A stretch of 64,000 nt of DNA from the NCBI RefSeq assembly GCF_016107395.1, contig NZ_JAAIKO010000026.1:1-64000 (forward strand). Reading direction: 5' to 3'. Shown here one piece after another: positions 55,038-63,199 of this stretch. The stretch comes from Streptomyces fildesensis (GTDB lineage Bacteria; Actinomycetota; Actinomycetes; Streptomycetales; Streptomycetaceae). A program made the translations under genes and the position numbers. Each line of letters starts with the position of its first letter. The stretch's first letter is position 1. The notes beneath the pieces were generated by a model, which saw nothing but the letters and a program-made list of their open reading frames with translations, ran no database searches and was not told the origin of the DNA.

Positions 55038-55106
55038 GGCATTCACTCAAGCCAGACCATTCGGCTTCGCTCCAGCGCCGGCGGGGACACCGCACCCGTC
55101 ATCGCC

Positions 55107-55643
55107 TTACGCAGTGGACGCGTTGTGCAGATCGACCATCGGGCGCACGGGCGGCGGCAGCCGGTCCCCGGCCGACGATCCCTTCACGGAGAGCTGCTCG
55201 ACGACCTCGGTGGGGGTCGGCCGCCGGGTGGGGTCGTGGTCGAGGCAGCGGGTGACGAGTTCGGACAGGTGGGACGGCAGCATGGCGAGGGCGGACTCGA
55301 GGGATTCGCCGACGATGATGTTGCTGGATTTGAGGTCGCGGTGCACGATCCCGCAAGCATGGATGCCTTCGAGGCCGTCGGCGACACCGATGGCCAGGGT
55401 CTGGACGGTCTTGGCGGGGAGCGCGCCGTGCCGGCGCAGCACGTCATGCAGCGAGGGGCCCGGGATGTACTCGGTGACCAGCCAGGGCGGCTCGCCGTTG
55501 GGATCAGCGGCGACCACCGACGCCGTATGGAATCCGCCGACCCGGCGCGCGGCCTCGATCTCCCGGCCGAACCGCTTGCGGAACGTGCGATCGGCGGCCA
55601 GCTCCGTCCGGACGACACCGCACCCACGTAAGACTTTCGTCAT
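55107..55643 (-). pseudogene. Serine/threonine protein kinase remnant
   Basis: A 178-residue frame that reads as scattered pieces of a Streptomyces Ser/Thr kinase: RTFRKRFGREIEAARRVGGFHTASVV, WLVTEYIPGPSLHDVLRRHG, then ACGIVHRDLKSSNIIVGE with the catalytic HRDLKSSN. It then jumps directly to LPSHLSELVTRCLDHDPTRRPTPTEVVEQL. The glycine-rich loop, the VAIK-type lysine region, DFG and the whole activation segment are missing. It cannot be an active kinase. Both the N-terminal truncation and the internal deletion are visible in the sequence. Confidence 0.8.
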
Positions 55644-55746
55644 CAGCGTGAGGGCGCACCAGGACCCCTTGTTCCGCTTAGCTGGATGGCACAAAGGGGC
55701 GCAGGGGATCCGGCCTCTTCGAAGAACGAGAGAGGGAATCAGCATC

Positions 55747-56292
55747 ATGCGTGCGGTCACTGCACTGCTCACTTTTCTGAAGAAGCCGCTGGGCATCGCC
55801 CTGTCCAGCATCGCGGTGCTGCTGCTGGCCGTGGGCCTGTACTGGTTCCAGCCGTGGAAGCTGTGGGTGGACGAGACGGTCAACGACGCGGTGCCGACCG
55901 CCGCCCCCGCCAAGGCCGATGGCGGGCGGGCGATGCCGTCCGTCCTTGCGACCGGCGAGCTGATCAGCCACGAGCACGCGACGAAGGGTTCTGTACGCAT
56001 CATCCAACTCGCGGACGGAAAGCGGACGTTGCGTTTGGAGGGTCTCGACACCAGCAATGGCCCCGACCTGCGGGTCCTGGTCACCGACGCTCCGGTGAAG
56101 AAGGGCACGGCGGGCTGGCGGGTCTTCGACGACGGGAAGCATGTCAGTCTCGGCAAGCTCAAAGGCAACAAGGGCGACCAGAACTACGACCTGCCCGCCG
56201 ACATCGACCTGGCCACCTACACCAGCGTCAGCATCTGGTGCGACCGATTCGACGTCTCCTTCGGTGCGGCGGAGCTGAAGCGCGCGGCGTGA
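55747..56292 (+). CDS. DM13-domain exported/membrane-anchored protein
   Basis: A 181-residue protein with one N-terminal hydrophobic helix (LGIALSSIAVLLLAVGLYWF) followed by an extracytoplasmic DM13 domain: ATGELISHEHATKGSVRIIQL, RLEGLDTSNGPDLRVLVTDAP, and YDLPADIDLATYTSVSIWCDRFDVSFGAAEL with the conserved Cys. DM13 domains are thought to take part in redox or electron transfer at the cell surface. It is monocistronic; its upstream region carries the kinase remnant on the other strand. Confidence 0.85.
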   Translation: MRAVTALLTFLKKPLGIALSSIAVLLLAVGLYWFQPWKLWVDETVNDAVPTAAPAKADGGRAMPSVLATGELISHEHATKGSVRIIQLADGKRTLRLEGLDTSNGPDLRVLVTDAPVKKGTAGWRVFDDGKHVSLGKLKGNKGDQNYDLPADIDLATYTSVSIWCDRFDVSFGAAELKRAA

Positions 56293-56323
56293 GTCACCCG
56301 TCGGCGGGGCGCTCCACGGCCCG

Positions 56324-56349
56324 CCCGCCGTCTCCGGACGGCCGGCGGG
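56324..56349 (+). terminator. Hairpin after the DM13 gene
   Basis: CCCGCCG (56324-56330) pairs with CGGCGGG (56343-56349) around 12 bases, 32 bases after the DM13 stop. There is no T-run. The remainder of 56350-56584 shows nothing I can assign. Confidence 0.5.
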
Positions 56350-56584
56350 TGGTGGCTCGGGGCTGCCCGTCAGCCGACCGCGGCCGTCCTTGGCTGTTCC
56401 CGGTGCGCCCGGGCCGTGGCCATCAGTTGAACGAGCGAAACCGGCGCGGGCGGCGGCGCTCAGCTTCGTTCACGAGCACCCCGCCGGCTGCCCCGGCCTC
56501 CTGGTACGCGCGGGCGGGGAACGCATCGGGCAGCACCGGTAGTCGGGATGCCTCAGGCGCCGCCCGCGAGAGTGGGCTCGGCGG

Positions 56585-57604
56585 TCAGCGGCGCCGCAGT
56601 GCCGGGTCGAGGAGCGCGGGCGGGGTGTCGTTCTTCTCGTGTGCGGCCAGGTCGGTGCCGGGGGCGACGACGGCATCGATGGCGTCGAGTACGTCGGCGG
56701 CGAGCACGGTGTCGGCGGCGGCGAGCTGCGAGCGCAGGTGGTCCAGGGTGCGGGGGCCGATCAGTGCGGTGGTCACGGCCGGATGCGCGGTCACGAATCC
56801 GAGTGCGAGCTGGATCAAGGTCAGGCCGGCCTCGTCGGCGACCTTGGCCAGCTGCTCGACGGCATCGAGCTTGGCCCGGTTGGCGGGTATGGCGGTGTCG
56901 AAGCGTTGCGGCATGAACGTGGAGCGGCTGGTGGTGATGTCCTTGCCCTCGCGGATCGCGCCGGACAGCCAGCCCGAGGCCAACGGACTCCACGCCAGCA
57001 CCCCGAGCCCGTACTGCTCGGTCACGGGCAGCACGTGGGTCTCGATGCCGCGCTGCAGTATCGAGTAGCTGGGCTGTTCGGTGACGTAACGGCGCAGGTG
57101 GTACTCGCGAGCGGCCCACTGGGCCTGCACGATGCGGTACGCGGGAAACGTCGAGGAGCCGAAGTAACGGATCTTTCCCGCGCGCTGCAGGTCGGTCAAC
57201 GCCGACAGCGTTTTCTCGTCATCGGTGCTCGGGTCCCACCGGTGGATCTGGTAGAGATCGACGTGGTCGACACCGAGACGGCGCAGACTGTTGTCCAGCT
57301 CGGTGACCAGCCAGCGGCGCGAACTGCCCTGACGGTTGCGCTCGTCACCCATCGGCAGGCTCGCCTTCGTGGCCAGCACGATGTCGTCGCGACGGCCGGC
57401 AATGGCCTTGCCGACCAGCTCTTCCGACTCGCCGCCGCTGTACGCGTCGGCGGTGTCGATGACGTTGATCCCGCCCTCAAGGGCGGCGTCGACGATGGCG
57501 GTGACCTCGTCCTGGGTGGTGCGCCCGATCCTGCCGAAGTTCATCGCGCCGAGTGCGAGGGAGCTGACCTGCACACCGGTGCGGCCCAAAGTGCGGTACT
57601 GCAT
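56585..57604 (-). CDS. Aldo/keto reductase
   Basis: A 339-residue AKR: MQYRTLGRTGVQVSSLALGAMNFG, then INVIDTADAYSGGESEELVGKA with catalytic Asp and Tyr, HVDLYQIHRWDPSTD with His, and the cofactor end LALGFVTAHPAVTTALIGPRTLDHLRSQL. It reduces carbonyl compounds with NADPH; the YajO/YghZ-like subgroup has broad substrates. Two tandem palindromes (57715-57754) lie about 110 bases upstream and look like binding sites for a TetR-type regulator, but no regulator gene is adjacent. Confidence 0.9.
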   Translation of the reverse strand: MQYRTLGRTGVQVSSLALGAMNFGRIGRTTQDEVTAIVDAALEGGINVIDTADAYSGGESEELVGKAIAGRRDDIVLATKASLPMGDERNRQGSSRRWLVTELDNSLRRLGVDHVDLYQIHRWDPSTDDEKTLSALTDLQRAGKIRYFGSSTFPAYRIVQAQWAAREYHLRRYVTEQPSYSILQRGIETHVLPVTEQYGLGVLAWSPLASGWLSGAIREGKDITTSRSTFMPQRFDTAIPANRAKLDAVEQLAKVADEAGLTLIQLALGFVTAHPAVTTALIGPRTLDHLRSQLAAADTVLAADVLDAIDAVVAPGTDLAAHEKNDTPPALLDPALRRR

Positions 57605-57714
57605 GACCGTGTTCCTCCATTGCGGGTGAAGCGTGGTGGCAATACAGGGCTTGGCCGTCGGGCCGCTGCGGCCCCTGTGGCCTCCGCGGCCCCTGCTCCG
57701 ACATCGTGAGCAAA

Positions 57715-57754
57715 CGGAACCGCGTTCCGATTAACGATACGGAACGACGTTCCG
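57715..57754. promoter_or_regulatory. Tandem CGGAAC-N3-GTTCCG palindromes upstream of the aldo/keto reductase
   Basis: CGGAAC-CGC-GTTCCG (57715-57729) and CGGAAC-GAC-GTTCCG (57740-57754) are two perfect dyads, 25 bp apart start to start. Twin sites of this shape are typical TetR-family operators. The rest of 57605-57988 contains no convincing gene. Confidence 0.65.
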
Positions 57755-57988
57755 CTTTGGCAAGCCGGCGGCCGGCCGAGGATGTGGCGCGGGGTACGGC
57801 GGCGACCGTGATGGGCGGCCGCTGGGCGCCCCACCGCAGTCGGGTCGCGTTCCTGCCGCGCACCCACGGACATGTGTCCGAGTGGCTCAACCCCGAGTGG
57901 CCGCGACGTGTGTCCGTGAGGCCGGCGTCAGCGGTGGGTCCTAGCCTCGTCCTCTAAGGACCAACGTCATCACCCGGAGGGCAGCACC

Positions 57989-58402
57989 ATGGCCTCGATG
58001 CCGCAGAAGATCACCACCTTCCTCATGTTCGAAGGCAGGGCAGAGGAGGCGCTGACCCTCTACACGTCGCTGTTCGAGGACTCAGGCGTCGTCGACATCA
58101 CCCGCTACGGGGCTGACGGCCCCGGTGAGGCGGGCACGGTTCAGCACGCCACGTTCTCGCTCGCCGGACAGCGGTTCATGTGCATCGACAGTTACGTCAA
58201 GCACGAATTCGGGTTCACCCCGGCGGTGTCGCTGTTCGTCAACTGCGACACCGAGGCCGAGCTCGACCGCCTCTACGCTGCCCTCGCCGACCAGGGCACG
58301 GAGCTCATGCCGCTGGGCTCGTACGGCTTCAGTACCAAGTTCGGCTGGGTGAACGACCGCTTCGGCGTCTCCTGGCAGCTGAATCTGCCCGAGGGGCAGT
58401 GA
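57989..58402 (+). CDS. PhnB-like VOC protein
   Basis: A 137-residue protein of the PhnB/3-demethylubiquinone-methyltransferase-like VOC family: QKITTFLMFEGRAEEALTLYTSLFEDSGVVDI, then TVQHATFSLAGQRFMCIDSY, FTPAVSLFVNCDTEAELDRLY and KFGWVNDRFGVSWQLNLPE. The biochemical role is not known for most members. Start ATG with GGAGGG. A long hairpin follows. Confidence 0.88.
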   Translation: MASMPQKITTFLMFEGRAEEALTLYTSLFEDSGVVDITRYGADGPGEAGTVQHATFSLAGQRFMCIDSYVKHEFGFTPAVSLFVNCDTEAELDRLYAALADQGTELMPLGSYGFSTKFGWVNDRFGVSWQLNLPEGQ

Positions 58403-58452
58403 CCTGGCGCGTGCTGTCCTCGTCAGGGGCGGGGCGGGTTGTCCTCGCCGTA

Positions 58453-58504
58453 CAGCGCGGCGAACTCATCGCGCGCCTCCGGCGGCGATGAGTTCGCCGT
58501 GCTG
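58453..58504. terminator. Long hairpin between convergent genes
   Basis: The 20-base arms 58453-58472 and 58485-58504 are inverted copies with one mismatch (core GGCGAACTCATCGC fully paired) around a 12-base loop. It separates the PhnB-like gene from the convergent small gene and probably terminates both. Confidence 0.75.
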
Positions 58505-58536
58505 CAGCGGGACGGCCATCGACCTCTATGGCGTAC

Positions 58537-58902
58537 TCACGCGCCCTCGTCGTCCGGGGAGTGGGGGATGTCGAGTCCGGCCACATCATGACCGAGCTGC
58601 TGCAACCCGCGGGTGACGAGGTCTGCCTCGTGCCAGAGCCGGGCGTACTCCTTCCGCAGGTCCTCGAGACCGGTCACGTACAGACCGCTGGGCTTGTCGC
58701 CGACCTGGTCCCAGGCCGCCTGGGCGGTCGCCTCGGCGATGTGTTCGTCGGTGGTCCCGGTGACCTGCCATCGGCTCAGCTGGTCCGCAGCGCCCGACGT
58801 GCCGACCGCCACCTGCCGATCCAGGTACCCGCTGACCGCCGTTCGGGCGGCGGCGAGCGCGTCCGGCGGTCCGTTCGCGGCGTTCTGCGACGGATGCGTC
58901 AT
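58537..58902 (-). CDS. Small hypothetical protein
   Basis: A 121-residue acidic, mostly helical protein with no signal peptide or membrane helix: AARTAVSGYLDRQVAVGTSGAADQLSRWQVTG, then VTGLEDLRKEYARLWHEADLVTRGLQQLGHDVAGLDIPHSPDD. No family recognised. GC3 bias and the clean end against a bidirectional terminator support it as a gene. Confidence 0.65.
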   Translation of the reverse strand: MTHPSQNAANGPPDALAAARTAVSGYLDRQVAVGTSGAADQLSRWQVTGTTDEHIAEATAQAAWDQVGDKPSGLYVTGLEDLRKEYARLWHEADLVTRGLQQLGHDVAGLDIPHSPDDEGA

Positions 58903-59206
58903 GCCTCCAGAATATCGGTGATTGTCCAGTAGTGCCTGGGCGGCGGCGCCACCGCGGGCCGCTGAAGCAGGCCATCGAACGCGGTGTCCGCAAGGCCTGG
59001 CGGCCAGGACCGCGGGTGGTGGCGATCAGCGTGGGGACACCTGGTCATCGGCTGCACGCCGATCGCTGCGCGCGAGCACCGAAGCCCGGCGCCCGGCCAG
59101 CTCGTTCCCGGCGGCCGAGTGCCTGTTTCCGATGCCGTCATGCCAGGACAGTCATGGTGATCAAGAGTTCGTTGCGCGCGCCTGTCGGCCGTGGTTGGCT
59201 CGCCGG
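58903..59206. other. Gene-free interval
   Basis: About 300 bases between the divergent small gene and the peptidase E gene. Open frames exist on both strands but show no ribosome binding sites or recognisable homology. Nothing assignable. Confidence 0.5.
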
Positions 59207-59875
59207 ATGGAGCTTCTGTTGACGTCGAGCGGGCTGCGCAACGAGACACTGCAGGATGCGCTGCGGGACACACTGGGAAAGCCGTTCGGGTCGGCGAACG
59301 TCGCATACATTCCCACGGCGTCCCTCGCCGAGCCCGGGGACCACGGGTCGCTCGTTGCGGACATGAGCAGGCTGCACGGTCTCGGCTGGCGGGAGTTCGA
59401 CGTCCTGGAGCTGAACGGCCTGCCCCGGCGGATGGTGCTCGACCGGCTGCTCCACGCCGACGTCATCTATGTCGAGGGCGGCAATCACTACCACCTCGCG
59501 CGCAGCATCACCAACAACGACCTGGCCGGCGGCTTCCTGGAGGTGCTGGAGAGTCGGGTGTATGTGGGAGTGAGTGCCGGATCGATGATCTTCAGCCGGA
59601 ATCTCACCGAGCACTCCGCCGACGTGATCGGGGACGCTGCTGACCTCCATGTGCTCGGCGCGACGACCGTGGACCCGCCGTTCGGTCTCTTCGACTGGTA
59701 CCTGAAGCCGCACCTGAACTCGCCGGATTTCCCGGAACGGGACGAGGCCTGGGCTGATCGCATCGCCGCGCGGGCGGACTTCCCGATCTACCTCATCGAC
59801 GACGAGACGGCTGTTCGCGTCAGTGACGACAAGGTGGACGTCATCTCCGAAGGCCGGTGGCGGTTTCATCCGTGA
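59207..59875 (+). CDS. Peptidase E / class-I glutamine-amidotransferase-like protein (S51)
   Basis: A 222-residue S51-family protein: LLLTSSGLRNETLQDALRDT, VAYIPTASLAEPGDHG, VIYVEGGNHYHLARSI and the nucleophile elbow YVGVSAGSMIFSRN with the serine of GxSAG. Peptidase E cleaves Asp-X dipeptides, but many homologues are cyanophycinase-like or uncharacterised. The ATG at 59207 starts homology. It is monocistronic. Confidence 0.85.
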   Translation: MELLLTSSGLRNETLQDALRDTLGKPFGSANVAYIPTASLAEPGDHGSLVADMSRLHGLGWREFDVLELNGLPRRMVLDRLLHADVIYVEGGNHYHLARSITNNDLAGGFLEVLESRVYVGVSAGSMIFSRNLTEHSADVIGDAADLHVLGATTVDPPFGLFDWYLKPHLNSPDFPERDEAWADRIAARADFPIYLIDDETAVRVSDDKVDVISEGRWRFHP

Positions 59876-60045
59876 CCCAACGCTTGGTGCGGAGCCTGGG
59901 GCACGGGGTGGTACGGCGCTCAGCGCCTGATCCTGAATCCGGCATGCAAGGACCGCTCGCGGGCCTCACCACGTGGTCTGGATCAAGGAGAACTGAATCT
60001 GACGCGGCAACCGCCGGGCGGTGTTCGTGGGGCCGTGCATGGTCC

Positions 60046-60285
60046 GTCCGGGCACTGACCCGGCACTTCACCGAGCAGCTGGGCATCAGCCCCGGACGCT
60101 GGCTGCTGGACCGGCGGATCGCCGCCACCCGGGCCCTGCTGGAGGAGACCGACCTGCCGGTGGAGACCATCGCGCGCCGGGTCGGCCTTTCCTCGGCCGT
60201 CAACCTGCGCCGGCGCTTCCACGAGGCCCTGCGCACCACGCCTGCCGCCTACCGGCGCGCCTTCCGCGTGGACAATGCCGGGTAG
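60046..60285 (+). pseudogene. C-terminal remnant of a GlxA/AraC-type regulator
   Basis: Only the AraC HTH domain is recognisable: VRALTRHFTEQLGISPGRWLLDRRIAATRALLEETDLPVETIARRVGLSSAVNLRRRFHEALRTTPAAYRRAF. This is the second half of a two-HTH domain. The first recognition region and the entire DJ-1/PfpI-like sensor half are absent, and the frame upstream (from 59857) is non-homologous. Probably non-functional debris. Confidence 0.7.
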
Positions 60286-60386
60286 GGGGCTTGTTCGGGG
60301 CGGCGGACCGTTCTGGCTCGCCGCCGGGCACGACTCGGGTTCGCCCGCAAGCCAGGCAGGCCGGTCCCCAACTACCGTTGCCCCTC

Positions 60387-60816
60387 ATGACAGCCACCGA
60401 GATGGACATCAACGGGGAATTGATCCGGGATCTGCTGCGTGAGCAGCATCCGGACCTGGCGGATCGCCCCTTGAAGCTCGGAGCGCGAGGCTGGGACAAC
60501 CAAGTGTGGCGCCTCGGCGACGACCTCGCCGTCCGATTGCCCTGGGCGACACAGTCCGCGGACGCGCTGCTGCGCAAGGAGCACGCTTGGCTGCCCATCC
60601 TCGCCCCGCACCTTCCCCTGCAGATTCCCGTCCCGCAGCGCCTCGGTGAGCCGTCCGAACGGTTTCCGCGGCCCTGGCTCGTCACGACCTGGGTGCCGGG
60701 CGAGCCTGCCGACCGCGCCCCCGCCCCGCGCGCCACGGAAGCGGCCGTCACCCTGGCCGCCTTCTTGACAGCCCTGCACCGACCGGCCCCCGACGGGGCG
60801 CCCGCGGGCCGAAACC
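60387..60816 (+). pseudogene. Aminoglycoside-phosphotransferase-family N-lobe remnant
   Basis: MTATEMDINGELIRDLLREQHPDLADRPLKL, GWDNQVWRLGDDLAVRLPW, LLRKEHAWLPILAPHLPLQIPVPQRLGEPSERFPRPWLVTTWVPGEP and AAVTLAAFLTALHRPAP match the first ~140 residues of APH-type kinases. The catalytic HGDLHxxN and metal DxD segments never appear: at about 60816 the sequence switches to the end of a sugar-ABC permease. It cannot be active. Confidence 0.75.
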
Positions 60817-60897
60817 GCGGGGGATGTCCTGATCGTCTTCGCCTTCGCCCAGCGGCACTTCGTGGAAGGGCTCGCGCAGACAGGACTGAAGGGATGA
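60817..60897 (+). pseudogene. C-terminal tail of a MalG-type sugar ABC permease
   Basis: The reading VLIVFAFAQRHFVEGLAQTG plus LKG and a stop at 60895-60897 is the characteristic end of carbohydrate ABC permeases (pattern P-L--FL--QR-FV-G---G-KG). No other part of the permease is present. It is joined directly to the phosphotransferase fragment in a different frame, marking a deletion junction at about 60816. Confidence 0.65.
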
Positions 60898-60924
60898 GAG
60901 GCGGGTGCGCGTCGCGCCGGCCCG

Positions 60925-61419
60925 TTACTCCAGGCGGCGTCTGATCGTGCGCATGAGGTCGACGGCTTGGTCCTCGGTGACGGTCTCTCCGGGAGTGGTG
61001 GATACGAAGCTGGTCAGGCGCAGGCAGTGGTCCTTGTACGGGCCGCCGACTCTCACGACCCCGTCGCTCGTGCCCTTGTAGGCATTGACATCCAGTTCGT
61101 CGGCTATGCGCGTGCCCGGTTCACCGCACTGGGCTCTGCTCTTGTTGACCTTGAGCCACACCACCCAGGTGCTGAGGGCTTGAGGCTGCCGCCAGTGGCA
61201 TTCATAGCCGTAACTGCCCTCGATGACATCCGATTTTACCTTGGCGCCGATCGCCTGCTCGACCTCTGCGGTGGTCAGCAGGTCGCACGGGCTCGTCCAG
61301 GCCACCGACGCCGAGTCGGAGTCCCCGCCCCCGCAACCGGCCAGCACCACCATCATGGAAGCGGCCAGGACCGCCATCGCTCTTCGCATACTGGATTTTG
61401 GCATCGTCGCTGTTCCCAT
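60925..61419 (-). CDS. DUF3558-like lipoprotein
   Basis: A lipoprotein of up to 164 residues. The signal AMAVLAASMMVVLAGCGGG has an LAGC lipobox, followed by a small extracytoplasmic domain with four further cysteines (SPCDLLTTAEVEQAIGA, YECHW, AQCGEPG, DHCLRL). The CDLLT start and spacing resemble DUF3558/LpqE-like actinobacterial lipoproteins. Start uncertain (ATGs at 61419, 61404 and 61389). Function unknown. Confidence 0.75.
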   Translation of the reverse strand: MGTATMPKSSMRRAMAVLAASMMVVLAGCGGGDSDSASVAWTSPCDLLTTAEVEQAIGAKVKSDVIEGSYGYECHWRQPQALSTWVVWLKVNKSRAQCGEPGTRIADELDVNAYKGTSDGVVRVGGPYKDHCLRLTSFVSTTPGETVTEDQAVDLMRTIRRRLE

Positions 61420-61467
61420 GCGGTGCTTTCGACAAGCCCCGTCCGGGACGGTGGTGCGTCGTGCTGG

Positions 61468-62316
61468 TCAGTGGCGGTGGGCTGTGATGATCCAGGCACG
61501 GGAGTCGAAGTACACGCCGTTGCCGGTGTCGTGGGCGGCGAGGGTGGCGCGTAGCCGCGTGCGTGCCTGCTCAGCGGTCGCGGCGTCGAGGTCGGCCAGC
61601 AGGTCCTGGAATTTCAGCAGGCGCAGCACATTGTCGAAGGCGGTGACGGTGTCCGGGCCGTAGTAGACAGGCTCGTGCACGTCGGTGAAGGTGACGTCCG
61701 TGAAGCCGGCCGCCGTCAGGATGTCTTCCGTGCTGCCCGGGTCGGCGAGGGAGAACGCGTCCCGACCGGGGGCGGGCGGGATGGGTGCGGCGGTTGCGGC
61801 AGTGAGACTTTGGCGGATCGCTGACGCCCATTCATTGCGGTCGCGGTCCTGCCAGACCAGCAGCACGAGGCGCGCTGCGGGACGCAGAGCGCGCCCGATA
61901 TTGGTGAACGCGGCGACCGGGTCGGCGAAGAACATCGTTCCGAACCTGCTGATACAGAGGTCGAAATGCGTCAGTGGGAAGGGGTGAACCTGGGCGTCCG
62001 CCAGTTGGTAGCTGACGTTGGGCAGTGCCTGCTCGTCACTGAGCTGACGGGCCCGTTCGAGCATGGGTGCGGAGACATCGACGCCCAGCGCGCTTCCGGC
62101 GACGGCGGCGCGGGCCGCCTCGCGCGTGGTCTGGCCCGTGCCACAGCCGATGTCGAGCACTCGGTCGTGGGAGCCGACCCGGGCAGCGGCGCGGAAGCGC
62201 TCGTTGTACAGCCGCAACTCCGCGTCGTAGTCGAAGAGTTCGGTAGCTCCGGTCGCGTGCTCACCCGCGGCCGGCTCGGAGCTCGGCGGTGTCTGGGTTC
62301 CCTGCTGGTCGGACAT
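61468..62316 (-). CDS. Class I SAM-dependent methyltransferase
   Basis: A 282-residue enzyme with the SAM motif VLDIGCGTGQTTREAARAA (about residues 55-73), LGVDVSAPMLERARQL, YQLADAQVHPFPLTHFDLCISRFGTMFF and a Methyltransf_11/25-type core. The ATG at 62316 (MSDQQG) is preferred over the one three codons upstream. The acceptor is unknown. It lies on the same strand as the downstream-strand oxidoreductase/hydrolase pair but 64 bases away. Confidence 0.87.
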   Translation of the reverse strand: MSDQQGTQTPPSSEPAAGEHATGATELFDYDAELRLYNERFRAAARVGSHDRVLDIGCGTGQTTREAARAAVAGSALGVDVSAPMLERARQLSDEQALPNVSYQLADAQVHPFPLTHFDLCISRFGTMFFADPVAAFTNIGRALRPAARLVLLVWQDRDRNEWASAIRQSLTAATAAPIPPAPGRDAFSLADPGSTEDILTAAGFTDVTFTDVHEPVYYGPDTVTAFDNVLRLLKFQDLLADLDAATAEQARTRLRATLAAHDTGNGVYFDSRAWIITAHRH

Positions 62317-62380
62317 CACGGTCACCGTATCCTCTCGATACCGATTTCGACATGTTGTCGGTCGTGCGGATGTCGATGTC

Positions 62381-63199
62381 TCAAGGCTCTACCGGGCCGT
62401 CGCGCAGTACGCCTCGCACCTGGTCCAGCGACACCGTTTCCGGTGGGAACTCCGTCAGCCACCAGGTGGCTCCCGCTGTGGCGTAGGGCGTCGGATCGGC
62501 GCCGGGTGGGAGGGCGACGGCGATGTCGTACGGGGTCGTCCGTCCCCGGCGGAGCTCGGTGACGGTGGCGACGATGTCGGCGAGCTGGTCCGGGTGTTCG
62601 AGATTGACCGGGAAGAAGCCGTCGTGCCCGGCTGCGCGGCGCAGCGGTTTGACGTTGCCGGGAAGCCCCGCCACCCACACCGGCACGCCGGGCCGCTGCA
62701 CCGGCCGGGGGAGGAAGGAGATGCCGTCGACGGTGTAGTGCCGGCTGTGGTGGTGCACCGGCTTGCCGGACCATGCGGCGGTGAGGATCTCCAGGGACTC
62801 GTCGACCATCTGCCCCCGCCGGCGGTCGTCGAGTTCCTCGCCGGTCGCGCGGAGCTCGTCGGCGAAGCGGTCGCTGCCGAGACCGACGCCGAGGGTGAGG
62901 CGGCCGCCGCTGAGCCGGTCCAGCGTCGCGGTCTCCCTGGCGACCTTGGGGGGCCTGCGGCGGGCTAGAGGGGTGACCATGGGGCCGAGCCGAAGGTCCT
63001 GGGTGGCGGTGGCGATCGCGGCCAGCGTGATCCAGGGGTCGGCCACCTGCCGGATCGGCGCCCGCCAGCGCAGGTGGTCCCATACGAACACGCCGTGCCA
63101 GCCGGCCTCCTCCGCCTCGGCGGCGAGATGTGCGACCACCATCGGTTCGGCGAGATCGTCGAAGATCGGCAGCCAGAGGGCCGAACGCAACCGGGTCAT
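62381..63199 (-). CDS. F420-type LLM oxidoreductase
   Basis: A 272-residue luciferase-like enzyme: LRSALWLPIFDDLAEPMVVAHLAAEAEEAGWHGVFVWDHL, then LRLGPMVTPLARRRPPKVARETATLDRLSGGRLTLGVGLGSD, the standard bacterial-luciferase/F420 fold. Actinobacterial members commonly use coenzyme F420 as hydride carrier. It overlaps the upstream alpha/beta hydrolase gene by ATGA, so the two are translated together. Substrate unknown. Confidence 0.87.
   Translation of the reverse strand: MTRLRSALWLPIFDDLAEPMVVAHLAAEAEEAGWHGVFVWDHLRWRAPIRQVADPWITLAAIATATQDLRLGPMVTPLARRRPPKVARETATLDRLSGGRLTLGVGLGSDRFADELRATGEELDDRRRGQMVDESLEILTAAWSGKPVHHHSRHYTVDGISFLPRPVQRPGVPVWVAGLPGNVKPLRRAAGHDGFFPVNLEHPDQLADIVATVTELRRGRTTPYDIAVALPPGADPTPYATAGATWWLTEFPPETVSLDQVRGVLRDGPVEP

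Noticed and set aside
57706-57957. 83-codon open frame over the twin palindromes
   Set aside because: It runs through operator sequence, has no homology and no ribosome binding site.
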